A stretch of 64,000 nucleotides of DNA from Leptospira andrefontaineae. Lineage in GTDB: Bacteria; Spirochaetota; Leptospiria; Leptospirales; Leptospiraceae. Below, piece by piece: positions 46,230 through 54,800 of this stretch; positions within the stretch are counted from its first letter, which is position 1, and every line of letters begins with the position of its first letter. The notes under the pieces were generated by a model. It was not told where the DNA came from, ran no database searches, and saw nothing but the letters and a program-made list of their open reading frames with translations. The stretch lies in contig NZ_RQEY01000016.1 in the NCBI RefSeq assembly GCF_004770105.1, positions 186,001-250,000 on the forward strand. Reading direction: 5' to 3'. A program made the position numbers and the translations under genes.

Positions 46230-46931
46230 ATGCAGGAATTTCTAAGCATTTTGGATTCTAAGACGATCGATACCTTCACCGTAAGTATTCGGGTGGCTTT
46301 GATCATTCTTTTTGCCGGCGCGGTAGGCTGGAACAGAGAAGGCAAAAATCATGGAGCAGGTTTCAGGACTCATATATTGATCGGCCTTGCTTCTACCGTT
46401 TTGATGTTATTATCAATTTTTATTCCTGAATTTTATTCTGTAGTGGGAGGAGATCCTTCCAGGATTGCGGCTCAAGTGGTTTCGGGAGTCGGATTTTTAT
46501 GCGCCGGTGCGATCATGAAGTTCGGATTGACCGTGAAAGGATTAAATACCGCAGCTTCTATCTGGATTGTTTCTGCGATCGGTTTGCTTGTGGGTGCAGG
46601 TTTATATTATGCAGGATTTTTAACCACGGTTGCTACTCTGATCATTCTAGTCTTATTCGATCTGGTGGAAGAAAGGTATTTTGGAAAATATGAATATAAG
46701 GTTTTGGTCCTAGACCTGAAGCAGAAAAAATTCCACCGAAAAGGGTTTAAAGAATTATTATTAAGAAATAAGTTAAGATTGGTTTCTGAATCCTTTATGC
46801 AGGATTACCAGAGTAAAAGTGCTCAGATCAAGCTTACTATTGCCATGCCTAGGGATTTCGATATTCTTAAGATTGTGGATGAATTCAGAAATCTGGCGGA
46901 TGTAATAAAGATCAGTATCGAATCGACTTAA
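46230..46931 (+). CDS. MgtC/SapB-family membrane protein
   Basis: A 233-residue protein with a five-helix N-terminal MgtC domain and a cytoplasmic ACT-like C-terminus (about 150-233). The diagnostic motifs are VALIILFAGAVGWNREGKN with the Arg/Glu pair, GFRTHILIGLAST, and the long GSGVGFLCAGAIMKFGLT-like stretch (here VVSGVGFLCAGAIMKFG). MgtC proteins restrain F-type ATP synthase in intracellular pathogens, while other members have Mg-linked roles; the function here is not fixed by sequence. It ends a four-gene run of plus-strand genes beginning at 43313. Confidence 0.88.
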   Translation: MQEFLSILDSKTIDTFTVSIRVALIILFAGAVGWNREGKNHGAGFRTHILIGLASTVLMLLSIFIPEFYSVVGGDPSRIAAQVVSGVGFLCAGAIMKFGLTVKGLNTAASIWIVSAIGLLVGAGLYYAGFLTTVATLIILVLFDLVEERYFGKYEYKVLVLDLKQKKFHRKGFKELLLRNKLRLVSESFMQDYQSKSAQIKLTIAMPRDFDILKIVDEFRNLADVIKISIEST

Positions 46932-47054
46932 GTATTATTTGTTACAATTCCGAAATCTATTAATAGTATAACTCGGATTTTAAAAGCCTGGCCCGTTGGG
47001 GACAAACTCTTATGTCCGATTACTTCCCTCCGGAATCTATTCAAATTTCGGAAT

Positions 47055-47082
47055 TTGCTATGCTTTTTTATGACCTTATAAA
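47055..47082 (+). promoter_or_regulatory. Possible promoter of the partner-switch operon
   Basis: TTGCTA (47055-47060) and TATAAA (47077-47082) are separated by 16 bases, placing a start near 47089 and giving a leader of about 13 bases to ATG 47102. The preceding 170-base intergenic region has no gene or terminator that I can identify. Inferred from sequence only. Confidence 0.4.
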
Positions 47083-47101
47083 ATGATTCTGACCTGGGAA
47101 T

Positions 47102-48025
47102 ATGGCCGAAAAAAGAACATCGATCCCTTCGGATCTCGCACAGGAACTCGTAAAAATTATCCGACTTCTTGCCATGTCCGGCAAAAAGAATTTTAAAAAA
47201 TATCTATACGATCCGTTTATCTATGCGGGTTGGGAAAAGGAAAAATCACATTCTGCACTTGCTGCGAGCAAGATGATCGATAAGATCCAAGAGGATTCTA
47301 ATAATCCTTCTTATCTACATACACTTCCTCATCAATGCAAACGATTGATCTCTCGGGCAATTATAGAAAGTCTTTCCGCATTAGGAGACTCTTGTATTTT
47401 CTTTTTAGAGAAGATCCAAGAATCCGGAAGTATTGCAGCTTCGCCGGAAGCTTTGGAGTTCATAGCCGTATTAGAAAAACCTTTAAAAGAATTCGAGAAA
47501 GTAACCAGTAGTAATAACGAAAAATTATTCGAAGATTCCATTAAGAATTTTTCTAAGGAAGAATTAAAATCCGCATTTGAACCTGTAAAACTGGATGGAA
47601 CCAGGCAAAAGGTATATCTGGATACTGAAGTTCATACTTTGTACCAACAAATCCTTTCTGCGGCAAAGGTCAATAATCTGGTTCGTTGCAAAAAACTACT
47701 TTCCAGATATATAATTAACTACAGTGATTCTGAAACTTATAGCGAGCAAGAGGTCGATAATCTTTTGGACGCATTAGGAAAACGTGAAGTTGGATTTAAG
47801 GAAACCTTGAGAGATTCTCTTGCGATCGAACTTTACTTTTCTATAACAAAAGGTATATTAGAGGGGAATGCTAAGAAAGCGATCCAAGGTATTCGGAAAT
47901 ACGCTCATATTTTTGAAGGAGATCCGAATACAAAATATTATTATGAAATAGACTCCTTAGAAAGAAAATTATACGGAATCATCCAAGCGAAGGATTTAAT
48001 GAAAGAATTAAGGAAGGGTGTGTAA
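47102..48025 (+). CDS. Hypothetical protein heading a partner-switch operon
   Basis: A 307-residue, almost entirely helical protein with no signal peptide or membrane segment and no recognisable catalytic motif. It is charged throughout, with helices such as VKIIRLLAMSGKKNFKKYL and KKLLSRYIINYSDSETYSEQ. The last codon is immediately followed by the STAS start codon (no gap), so translation is coupled. The context suggests a component or regulator of the STAS/RsbW/SpoIIE switch, but nothing in the sequence says what it does. Confidence 0.7.
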   Translation: MAEKRTSIPSDLAQELVKIIRLLAMSGKKNFKKYLYDPFIYAGWEKEKSHSALAASKMIDKIQEDSNNPSYLHTLPHQCKRLISRAIIESLSALGDSCIFFLEKIQESGSIAASPEALEFIAVLEKPLKEFEKVTSSNNEKLFEDSIKNFSKEELKSAFEPVKLDGTRQKVYLDTEVHTLYQQILSAAKVNNLVRCKKLLSRYIINYSDSETYSEQEVDNLLDALGKREVGFKETLRDSLAIELYFSITKGILEGNAKKAIQGIRKYAHIFEGDPNTKYYYEIDSLERKLYGIIQAKDLMKELRKGV

Positions 48026-48367
48026 ATGGCAAACCTCACATTCAACGAGAAAGTAGACGGAAGCAAATTGATCCTCACAGTTGCAGGAGAGATTGATGCT
48101 AAGACTGCTCCGGATCTGAAAATCAAATTAGAAGCTGCAGTAGGGAACGGGATCAAAACGATTATCTGCGATTGTTCTGCTCTTACTTATATCGCTTCTG
48201 CAGGGATCGGCGTTTTGAACTCCATCCAAAAATTCCTGAAAGAAAAATCTGGAGAGATCGTTTTCTGCAGCCTTAAAAAGGAAGTAAAGGATACGATGGA
48301 GCTAATGTATTTCACCAAAAAGGTGAGAGTATTCCCTTCTTTAAATGACGCGTTAGGCGGAGTTTAA
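48026..48367 (+). CDS. STAS-domain anti-anti-sigma factor
   Basis: A 113-residue STAS protein of RsbV/SpoIIAA type. The phosphorylatable serine is probably Ser58 in TYIASAGIGVLNSIQ. Other family marks are LTVAGEIDAKTAPDLKIKL and IVFCSLKKEVKDTM. In a partner switch it would be phosphorylated by the next gene's kinase and dephosphorylated by the SpoIIE protein two genes downstream. It begins 0 bases after the preceding stop and ends 8 bases before the kinase gene. Confidence 0.92.
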   Translation: MANLTFNEKVDGSKLILTVAGEIDAKTAPDLKIKLEAAVGNGIKTIICDCSALTYIASAGIGVLNSIQKFLKEKSGEIVFCSLKKEVKDTMELMYFTKKVRVFPSLNDALGGV

Positions 48368-48375
48368 ATCCTCTC

Positions 48376-48795
48376 ATGGATTTCTCTCCGGAAAAAATCC
48401 TATATTACTCCGTCGACCTAGACGAGCTTTCCAGAATTCGAGGAGAGGTCCGCGAATTTTTAGGAGAAGATTGTTCGGATATTGTCAAGGGAAGGATCGT
48501 ATTCTGCCTAGACGAAGCTATGACTAACGTAATAGAGCATGGATTTACGGAGCCTGACTCTTCTAAAATTGAATTAAGAATGAAAAAGAATAAAGGAAGC
48601 TGGAAGTTCTCCATCCTGGACCAAGGCGTTCCTTTTGATCCTACGAAAGAAAAAAGCGAAACCTGGAAGGAATTATACGAAAGCGGGGCCGATGGAGGTT
48701 TCGGGTTACGTTCCATTAAAAAAATAATGGTCGTACGTTACCAACGTCTCAAAAATCCCCCGCGCAATAAACTTACTCTGATCCATACGAGATAA
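48376..48795 (+). CDS. RsbW-like serine kinase / anti-sigma factor
   Basis: A 139-residue GHKL-ATPase of the HATPase_c_2 type. The N-box is CLDEAMTNVIEHGF, the G1 box LDQGVPFDP and the G2-like glycine box GGFGLRSIKKI. These are the residues needed for ATP binding and transfer to a STAS serine. Canonical RsbW also sequesters a sigma factor; no sigma gene lies beside it, so its bound partner is unknown. It is 4 bases ahead of the SpoIIE phosphatase gene and fully embedded in the operon. Confidence 0.9.
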   Translation: MDFSPEKILYYSVDLDELSRIRGEVREFLGEDCSDIVKGRIVFCLDEAMTNVIEHGFTEPDSSKIELRMKKNKGSWKFSILDQGVPFDPTKEKSETWKELYESGADGGFGLRSIKKIMVVRYQRLKNPPRNKLTLIHTR

Positions 48796-48799
48796 TAAG

Positions 48800-51778
48800 A
48801 TGATTAAAAACAAATTCCTAAGAGCGGTTCTGCCGGGCATTCGGGCAAAACTTTCCTTTTTTACGGCCGCATTGGTCATCTCAATATTAGGTTTTACTTC
48901 TATAATCCATTATTCCCAACAGACAAAAGCTTTAGAAGAGAAGCTTGAGTCCGAGTTAAAGGCTCCTTTGGAATATGTGAACTCCGTAGTTTTGGATCTG
49001 GAGAACCTAAGTCGTAGTATGATCTTGATCGAGGAATTTAAGGTCAGGGTAAAAGAGAAGAAGAAACAACTCAGCAAGTTCAAAAGAACAGTCGTCCAGA
49101 AAGAAGGCGGACTTTTTGGAGCATTAAAAGCATTCGGTCAATCCATCGGTTTAAATGTTAAAAGAGGGAATGTTTATAAATCTGTAGATACTTATTTTAC
49201 AAGATACCTTTCCGAAAAAGAGATCCAGGAATTCGAATCTAAAGTCCGTAATGAGTTAAGAAAAGAGAATGGCGCTCCGATTGACGCTCCTGTTTACGAA
49301 AAGATCAGATCTATCGCAGAAAAAACTGCCTTAGCGAGGATCAATGCTGAAACTTCTAAGACCAGAATAGAGGAAATTGCAGAAGAGCTTAAGTTTATAG
49401 ATACGGAGTTAGCTAAGGCAGATCTGGATCCAAAGAAGAAAAAAACTTATCTGACAGATAAGGACAAATTGGAGAAAGAGAGAAAGGTTGCTGAAAAAGC
49501 GATCCCGGATGGAGAAAAGAAGGCCGCATCAGGTGAGACTGCATTAACAAAAGCTCTTCAGAATTTTTTCAGAGGATCTTATAAAGATCGAATTTCTTCC
49601 TTAGGGCTTCTTCCGGATAAGATTAGAATTTTAGCATATGATAGAGTTGGAAAAGAGACCTTGGATACCGGCTTGCTTTTTTCCCAAAGCTCCGAGACGG
49701 CAAAAAAATTGCTCACACAAGCCGACTTTACTGAAAGCCGCAAAGGCCTTTTTGGGGACACCGACGTTTTAGAAGTTATTCAAAACAAATCCGAGGCTGA
49801 AAGTTATGAAGTTGGTGGAAGACAGTACGAAGTAGTATATCGTCCTGTTTTTAGGAATCCAAGCACAGCAGAAAGATCTAGATCCATGGCCGAAGAAATT
49901 GCGGAGAATCCGAAAGACTGGGCAAAATATCTGGAAGAAGATCAAAAAATTTCCGCAGAGATCGCGGAGATTTCCCAAAGATTAAAAACCAGAATGTCGG
50001 AGCTTCGCAAGGACGGAAAGGCTAAACCTTCTTCTGATAAAGAATTCAAAAATCTTGCTCTTGCTTATAGGCAAATGCTTAAAAAGAGAGACACTAAGTT
50101 AGAACAGTTGCAACCTTATCAGTCGGTATTCGAAAAGAATGAAAAAAAATGGAATGATGATCATAAATCTCTAAAAGACAAGATTGCAAGTGCTTCCAAA
50201 GAAATTTTAGAATGGGAGAAGATGCTGAAATTCCCTCCAAAGGAAGGAGAGAATAAAACTTCTCCGGAAGAGATCCAAGATAAGATCCGGATATTAGAAT
50301 CTCAAGAAGAAGAATATAAAGATTCTTTAATTCGATTGGAATCTACTAAGGGCGACTGGGGGAATTCATACGAACGTAAGGCAGAAGATGCATTTCTGGG
50401 TCTAAGAGAAGCAGCCTTAGAAGACTTCACTTTTATTCCTTTCAAAACCGGACCGGCAGGCATCAGAAGATATTATAAGGATGAAAATGAAAGAAAGTCT
50501 GTTCGGATCAAATGGAAACTTTTGAGAGAATGGATACTTTCCGGAAATTCTGAGACTGAACTTCCTAAAACTCCTAGAGGGATTGCTTGGGATTCGGGAA
50601 TCCTTGTCCGAAGCAGAAGTGAGGCCGAGGAAGTAATGTGGGCACTGGATTCTACTCCTCTTGTTGCTCCAGGAGAAGAGGAAGGCAAAGGTCTGGTTTA
50701 TGACCTTCTTCGCAAAGATTTATTAGGATATAATATTATTCTAATAGATAGAACTGAAGGTGTTCGCCAGATGAAGTCAAACCGAGAGGAGATGATCCGA
50801 TATACTGGGATTATCGGTACTATCGCAATTCTTTTAGCATACGGCTTAGCTTGGTTTGTGGTTCGTAGGATCAGAGTTATTAGTAAAAATGCTGAATCTA
50901 TTGGAGAAGGTAATCTGAATGTGGAATTCCCTCCTGCAGGTTACGACGAAATCGGTATTTTAAGTGAGTCATTAAACGATATGGTTCACGGGCTTAAGGA
51001 AAGAGAAGAAATGAAAGGAGAACTTCTTGCAGCAGAAGAGATCCAAAAACGTCTTCTTCCTGAAAAACTTCCTTCTAGCTTGAATGATTATGTAGAATTC
51101 GGCGCGTTTTATAAGGCGATGACAGGAGTTGGCGGAGACTATTACGATTTTATTGAATTAGGTGGAGGAAAGATCGCAATCTGCATCGGTGATGTTTCTA
51201 ACCACGGTGTGGGTCCTGCAATCGTGATGGCTCTTTTTAGGGCGCAAATCCAAGCAATTCTCCGAAAAGGGGAAAGAGATCTGAAAAAGATCTTACTCGA
51301 AGCGAATGCGTATCAGTATGAAGATACTCCCGATCATATTTTTATCACATTCTTCCTGGCGATCTTCGATTCGAATACTTCCAGACTAGAATATATTTCC
51401 GCGGGTCATGTTAAGCCGTTGTTCTTTGACGCTTCTGATGGAAAGATCAAAGAACTTCCTGCGGGTGGTTTGCCGATAGGTATGGATGACAATTCCTTCT
51501 TCGAAACTACGATAGAGAGAAGGGTATTAACCTTGGATTCGGGAGATATTTTCTTCGAATATACGGATGGTTTGGACGAAGCGAGAAGTCCTAACTCTGA
51601 AATGTATACTAGGGAAAGACTTGCTAAACTGTTACATGCAAACGGGGAAAAACGTCCGGAAGAATTGATTAAGACAATCGTTGCGGATGTGGAATCCCAT
51701 ACTCAGCAAGATCTAAGTGCAACAGGATTTTCTAATCTTTCCGATGATATCGCGATGATCGCGATCCGGAAAAGATAG
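48800..51778 (+). CDS. Large membrane SpoIIE/PP2C phosphatase with HAMP domain
   Basis: A 992-residue receptor phosphatase. A transmembrane helix at about 16-38 (SFFTAALVISILGFTSI) and another at about 668-690 (GIIGTIAILLAYGLAWFVV) bracket a 630-residue extracytoplasmic region that is mostly long charged coiled coil. A HAMP domain follows (about 690-745: RIRVISKNAESIGEGNLNV, then DEIGILSESLNDMVHGL), then a short helix with EEIQKRLLPEKLPSS, and a PP2C/SpoIIE domain (about 765-990). The metal-binding motifs are GVGGDYYDFIEL, IGDVSNHGVGPA and the terminal NLSDDIAMIAI. It is expected to dephosphorylate the operon's STAS protein on an envelope signal. Confidence 0.92.
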   Translation: MIKNKFLRAVLPGIRAKLSFFTAALVISILGFTSIIHYSQQTKALEEKLESELKAPLEYVNSVVLDLENLSRSMILIEEFKVRVKEKKKQLSKFKRTVVQKEGGLFGALKAFGQSIGLNVKRGNVYKSVDTYFTRYLSEKEIQEFESKVRNELRKENGAPIDAPVYEKIRSIAEKTALARINAETSKTRIEEIAEELKFIDTELAKADLDPKKKKTYLTDKDKLEKERKVAEKAIPDGEKKAASGETALTKALQNFFRGSYKDRISSLGLLPDKIRILAYDRVGKETLDTGLLFSQSSETAKKLLTQADFTESRKGLFGDTDVLEVIQNKSEAESYEVGGRQYEVVYRPVFRNPSTAERSRSMAEEIAENPKDWAKYLEEDQKISAEIAEISQRLKTRMSELRKDGKAKPSSDKEFKNLALAYRQMLKKRDTKLEQLQPYQSVFEKNEKKWNDDHKSLKDKIASASKEILEWEKMLKFPPKEGENKTSPEEIQDKIRILESQEEEYKDSLIRLESTKGDWGNSYERKAEDAFLGLREAALEDFTFIPFKTGPAGIRRYYKDENERKSVRIKWKLLREWILSGNSETELPKTPRGIAWDSGILVRSRSEAEEVMWALDSTPLVAPGEEEGKGLVYDLLRKDLLGYNIILIDRTEGVRQMKSNREEMIRYTGIIGTIAILLAYGLAWFVVRRIRVISKNAESIGEGNLNVEFPPAGYDEIGILSESLNDMVHGLKEREEMKGELLAAEEIQKRLLPEKLPSSLNDYVEFGAFYKAMTGVGGDYYDFIELGGGKIAICIGDVSNHGVGPAIVMALFRAQIQAILRKGERDLKKILLEANAYQYEDTPDHIFITFFLAIFDSNTSRLEYISAGHVKPLFFDASDGKIKELPAGGLPIGMDDNSFFETTIERRVLTLDSGDIFFEYTDGLDEARSPNSEMYTRERLAKLLHANGEKRPEELIKTIVADVESHTQQDLSATGFSNLSDDIAMIAIRKR

Positions 51779-51789
51779 AATGTCCTGAA

Positions 51790-51879
51790 TTTCCGTTGTA
51801 GAAATATGCTCGGAAGTGCGGTGCGATGTTAAGACAACTCGCTGCTGGAACTTCCGCATCGTCTTATCTACAACGGAAA
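51790..51879. repeat. 90-base imperfect palindrome between convergent genes
   Basis: TTTCCGTTGTAGA (51790-51802) and TCTACAACGGAAA (51867-51879) are perfect 13-bp inverted arms. Inside them CGGAAGT (51811-51817) pairs with ACTTCCG (51850-51856). The structure lies between the SpoIIE stop and the carboxylase stop (51883), so it is transcribed from both sides. There is no T-run on either side, so it is not a classical terminator. It could be a repeat-type element or a structured 3' end. Confidence 0.6.
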
Positions 51880-51882
51880 GAT

Positions 51883-54800
51883 CTATGGAAGGATCAAATC
51901 CTTCCAGTCTTCCTCTGGATTTTGAGGGCAGATATAAACTTCGCCTTCGGAGTATTTGTTTTTATTTTTTCTCCAAAAAGAAAGTTTGAGATCTGCTTCT
52001 TCCAAACCTGTTTTTAGGACTTCTCGTAATTCGGAAACAGATCCGAAGGTTCCGTCTAATACTCCAGTATTCTTTGCATCAAAGTCGGCTCTGGATTTTT
52101 TAGTGAAAGATTCGAAAAATTCTTTTTGAATAGATTCAATTTCTTGAATATTTCCATCTTTTCTGAGTGCGGAAACTTTTGCTCCTTGGAACAGATCGAA
52201 TGCGGAATTTCCTCCCATTACTGCAAGAGTTGCTTCTGCTAAAGAATAGTATGCGATCCCTGGTCTTAAAAATCCGCTGAATGCATGGATTTGTCTTCCT
52301 CCGTAATTTTGCCTTAATACGATAGAAACGACTGGAATTTCAGAGAGAACGTTTACATCCAGAGATTCTCCACCGATTTGTTGTATCCTTGCCCTTTCTT
52401 GTTTTGTTCCAGGGACGAAACCAGGAGCATCAGAAATCATGAATAAAGGTAAGGAATGTTTGTTTGCAAACTCTGTGAATACTCTGAATTTTTCGGTACC
52501 CGGTGCGTCAGGAGAGCCTCCTCCTTTTGGTTGGTCTGCAATGATCGCGACTGTTCTTCCCTGTATCCTTCCAAGTCCTGTGATCAAACTGGAACCTGGG
52601 TCCCATTCCCCGAATTCTAAGAAAGTATTCTCGTCCAAAATTTTCTGAACGATCTCTTCTTTCATATCATAAGAAACCGTAATTTCTTTTGGAAGTTTGA
52701 TCTCACTTTTGCTTGGAGAAAAATTTTCGATCTTTCTATGATTTAATAAATAGAAGAATTTCTTAATGATCTCGTAGGCTTCCGATTCGTTTTTAGAAGT
52801 GAATGTGGCCCACCTTTTTTTATTAGAAAATTCTTTATGAGCAGATGTTTTACTTTTTTCATTTGGTTCTAAGAGCAGCCAAACATCCGCACTAGAAGTA
52901 AGTTCAGAAACCCTAAGTCCTTCTGGATTTTTTACAAAATGTAAACAGGCTCCCTTAAAGTTTTGTAATGATTTTTGAAAATCTCTTCTTGGTCTAAGAG
53001 AATCATAATCATCCAAATGAGAACTTCTGAACCATTTATTTCCGTAGACTAAAAGTAAACTTGCTCCAGTTTTTTCCGCTATCCGAATGGATTCTTTTGC
53101 TTTTATAATACATGGAAGAGAATGAAATCCATCGCTGGTTCTCGGTCCCATAGAAAGCACGGAAGCCTCTCCCAATCGTATGAATCCGGAAACTAAGGAC
53201 CCTGAACCCGAATAGTTTTCTTTAACAGGCAGGAAAAACCCACTCTCAGAATGATGGATGAGTTCGTTCTCATCTAAAACATTCCAATTTTCTGATATGA
53301 CTCTTTGATTTTTTTCCTTTGGAAGAAGTTTACATCCTAACAAAGAGTCTTGGATCCTTCTGATGATCCAAATGAGTTGGATCTTATCATTGGCAACAAA
53401 GTCGACGGTACCTGTGGCCTGCCCCATAATTTTAGCGCCGCCGATCTCGTAATTGGTAAACTTTTCTCCCGTTACTGATTCAATTACGGAAGATCCTGTT
53501 AAGACTCGATAAGACTCATCTTCATTTAAGAGAACTTGTAAAGATGCTTGAGAAGAACCATAAACATCCAATCCAGTAGATGAGCCAGTTCCGACTGCTA
53601 CAGTAAAACAAAAATTAGGTTTGTCTCCGGAGTTGTATTTTCTAAATTCTGATCCGTATCTTTTTTCGGTTTCGGAACATACTTCTTTTAAGATAGGATC
53701 TGAATGTGATTCGATTGCTGCTCTAAAATCGGAAGCTTTGGTTCCTGCACTTATAAGCGAATTCATAAAGAATCCTTCCGCAGCTCTGTTCAAAGAAACC
53801 ATTCCTTCTTTGATATTTGCTCCTGCTCCGTCATTCCAAATGTATAAAGGAAGATCTTTGCGATAAGCGTAGTACGCGGCTGCTATATATTTTCTTCCTT
53901 CTAAATCTCCTGTGGCTCCACCTGCTACTCTGGAATCTTTAAAAAAACATAATGCAGGTTTTCCGCCGATCTTTCCTTCGAATATTTTTGCTCCAGGATT
54001 ATAGATCTCTTCCTTTCCTGTTTTAGGATTTTTCCTGTAAAGTCCATCTGTTCCAGGAATCGTGATTTCTTTTGCGGAATCGATATCGAATACTTCGGAA
54101 ACCCAACATTCTAAAGGCCATTTTCCTTTTTGGAAAACTGTTAGATCTTTTGGATCTGTTCCTGTGCAATATGGGAATCTTGGATCGTTAGGATGAGCGA
54201 TATCCATTCTTAGCTTTCCATCTTTAAAGAAGAAGGAAAGTGTTACGGTTTTCTCCGTATTTTCCGGAAGAAAATCCATCGTGAATTGGCTATACAATCC
54301 ATGTAAGAAAAATCGAAGAACGGAACCGGCAGATTCCATTATATTATTATAATTGAATACATCTTCTTCGTTGGATCCGGGATCGAATTTGACTTTAAAT
54401 CCGGACACAAGCACTTCTAATCTGAAAATATCTAGTTTTTTGAATATTTGGGATCCCTGTAAAATACATGCTCCAATTTTAGCAGTAGTTTCCAAATCGA
54501 ATCTGGAAGTTTTCGCTTCTGGATTAGCGTTTAAAGTGGAGAAGAGTATATATTGTTTTTCTTTTGGGGTCTCCAGGAAATATAGAAAATGTCCAGGAGT
54601 AGGGGAGAATAATCTTTTAATACTTCCTTGGGTTTGCCAATATTCCAATTTTTTTCTTATTTGAGATGTTAAGGATTCATCAAAATTTTCAGGTACTAAA
54701 GGTAGGTTTTCCGAAAAAGATTTTTTGAATTTTTCTTCTAAAACTTCGGGCTTTTCTTCAGAGACAGAAGACCAAGGTGATTTTAGAAAACGTACATAAT

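Noticed and set aside
51826..52017. Plus-strand 63-codon frame across the palindrome and the carboxylase 3' end
   Set aside because: It is antisense to the last conserved residues of the carboxylase and within the hairpin. No SD or recognisable domain.
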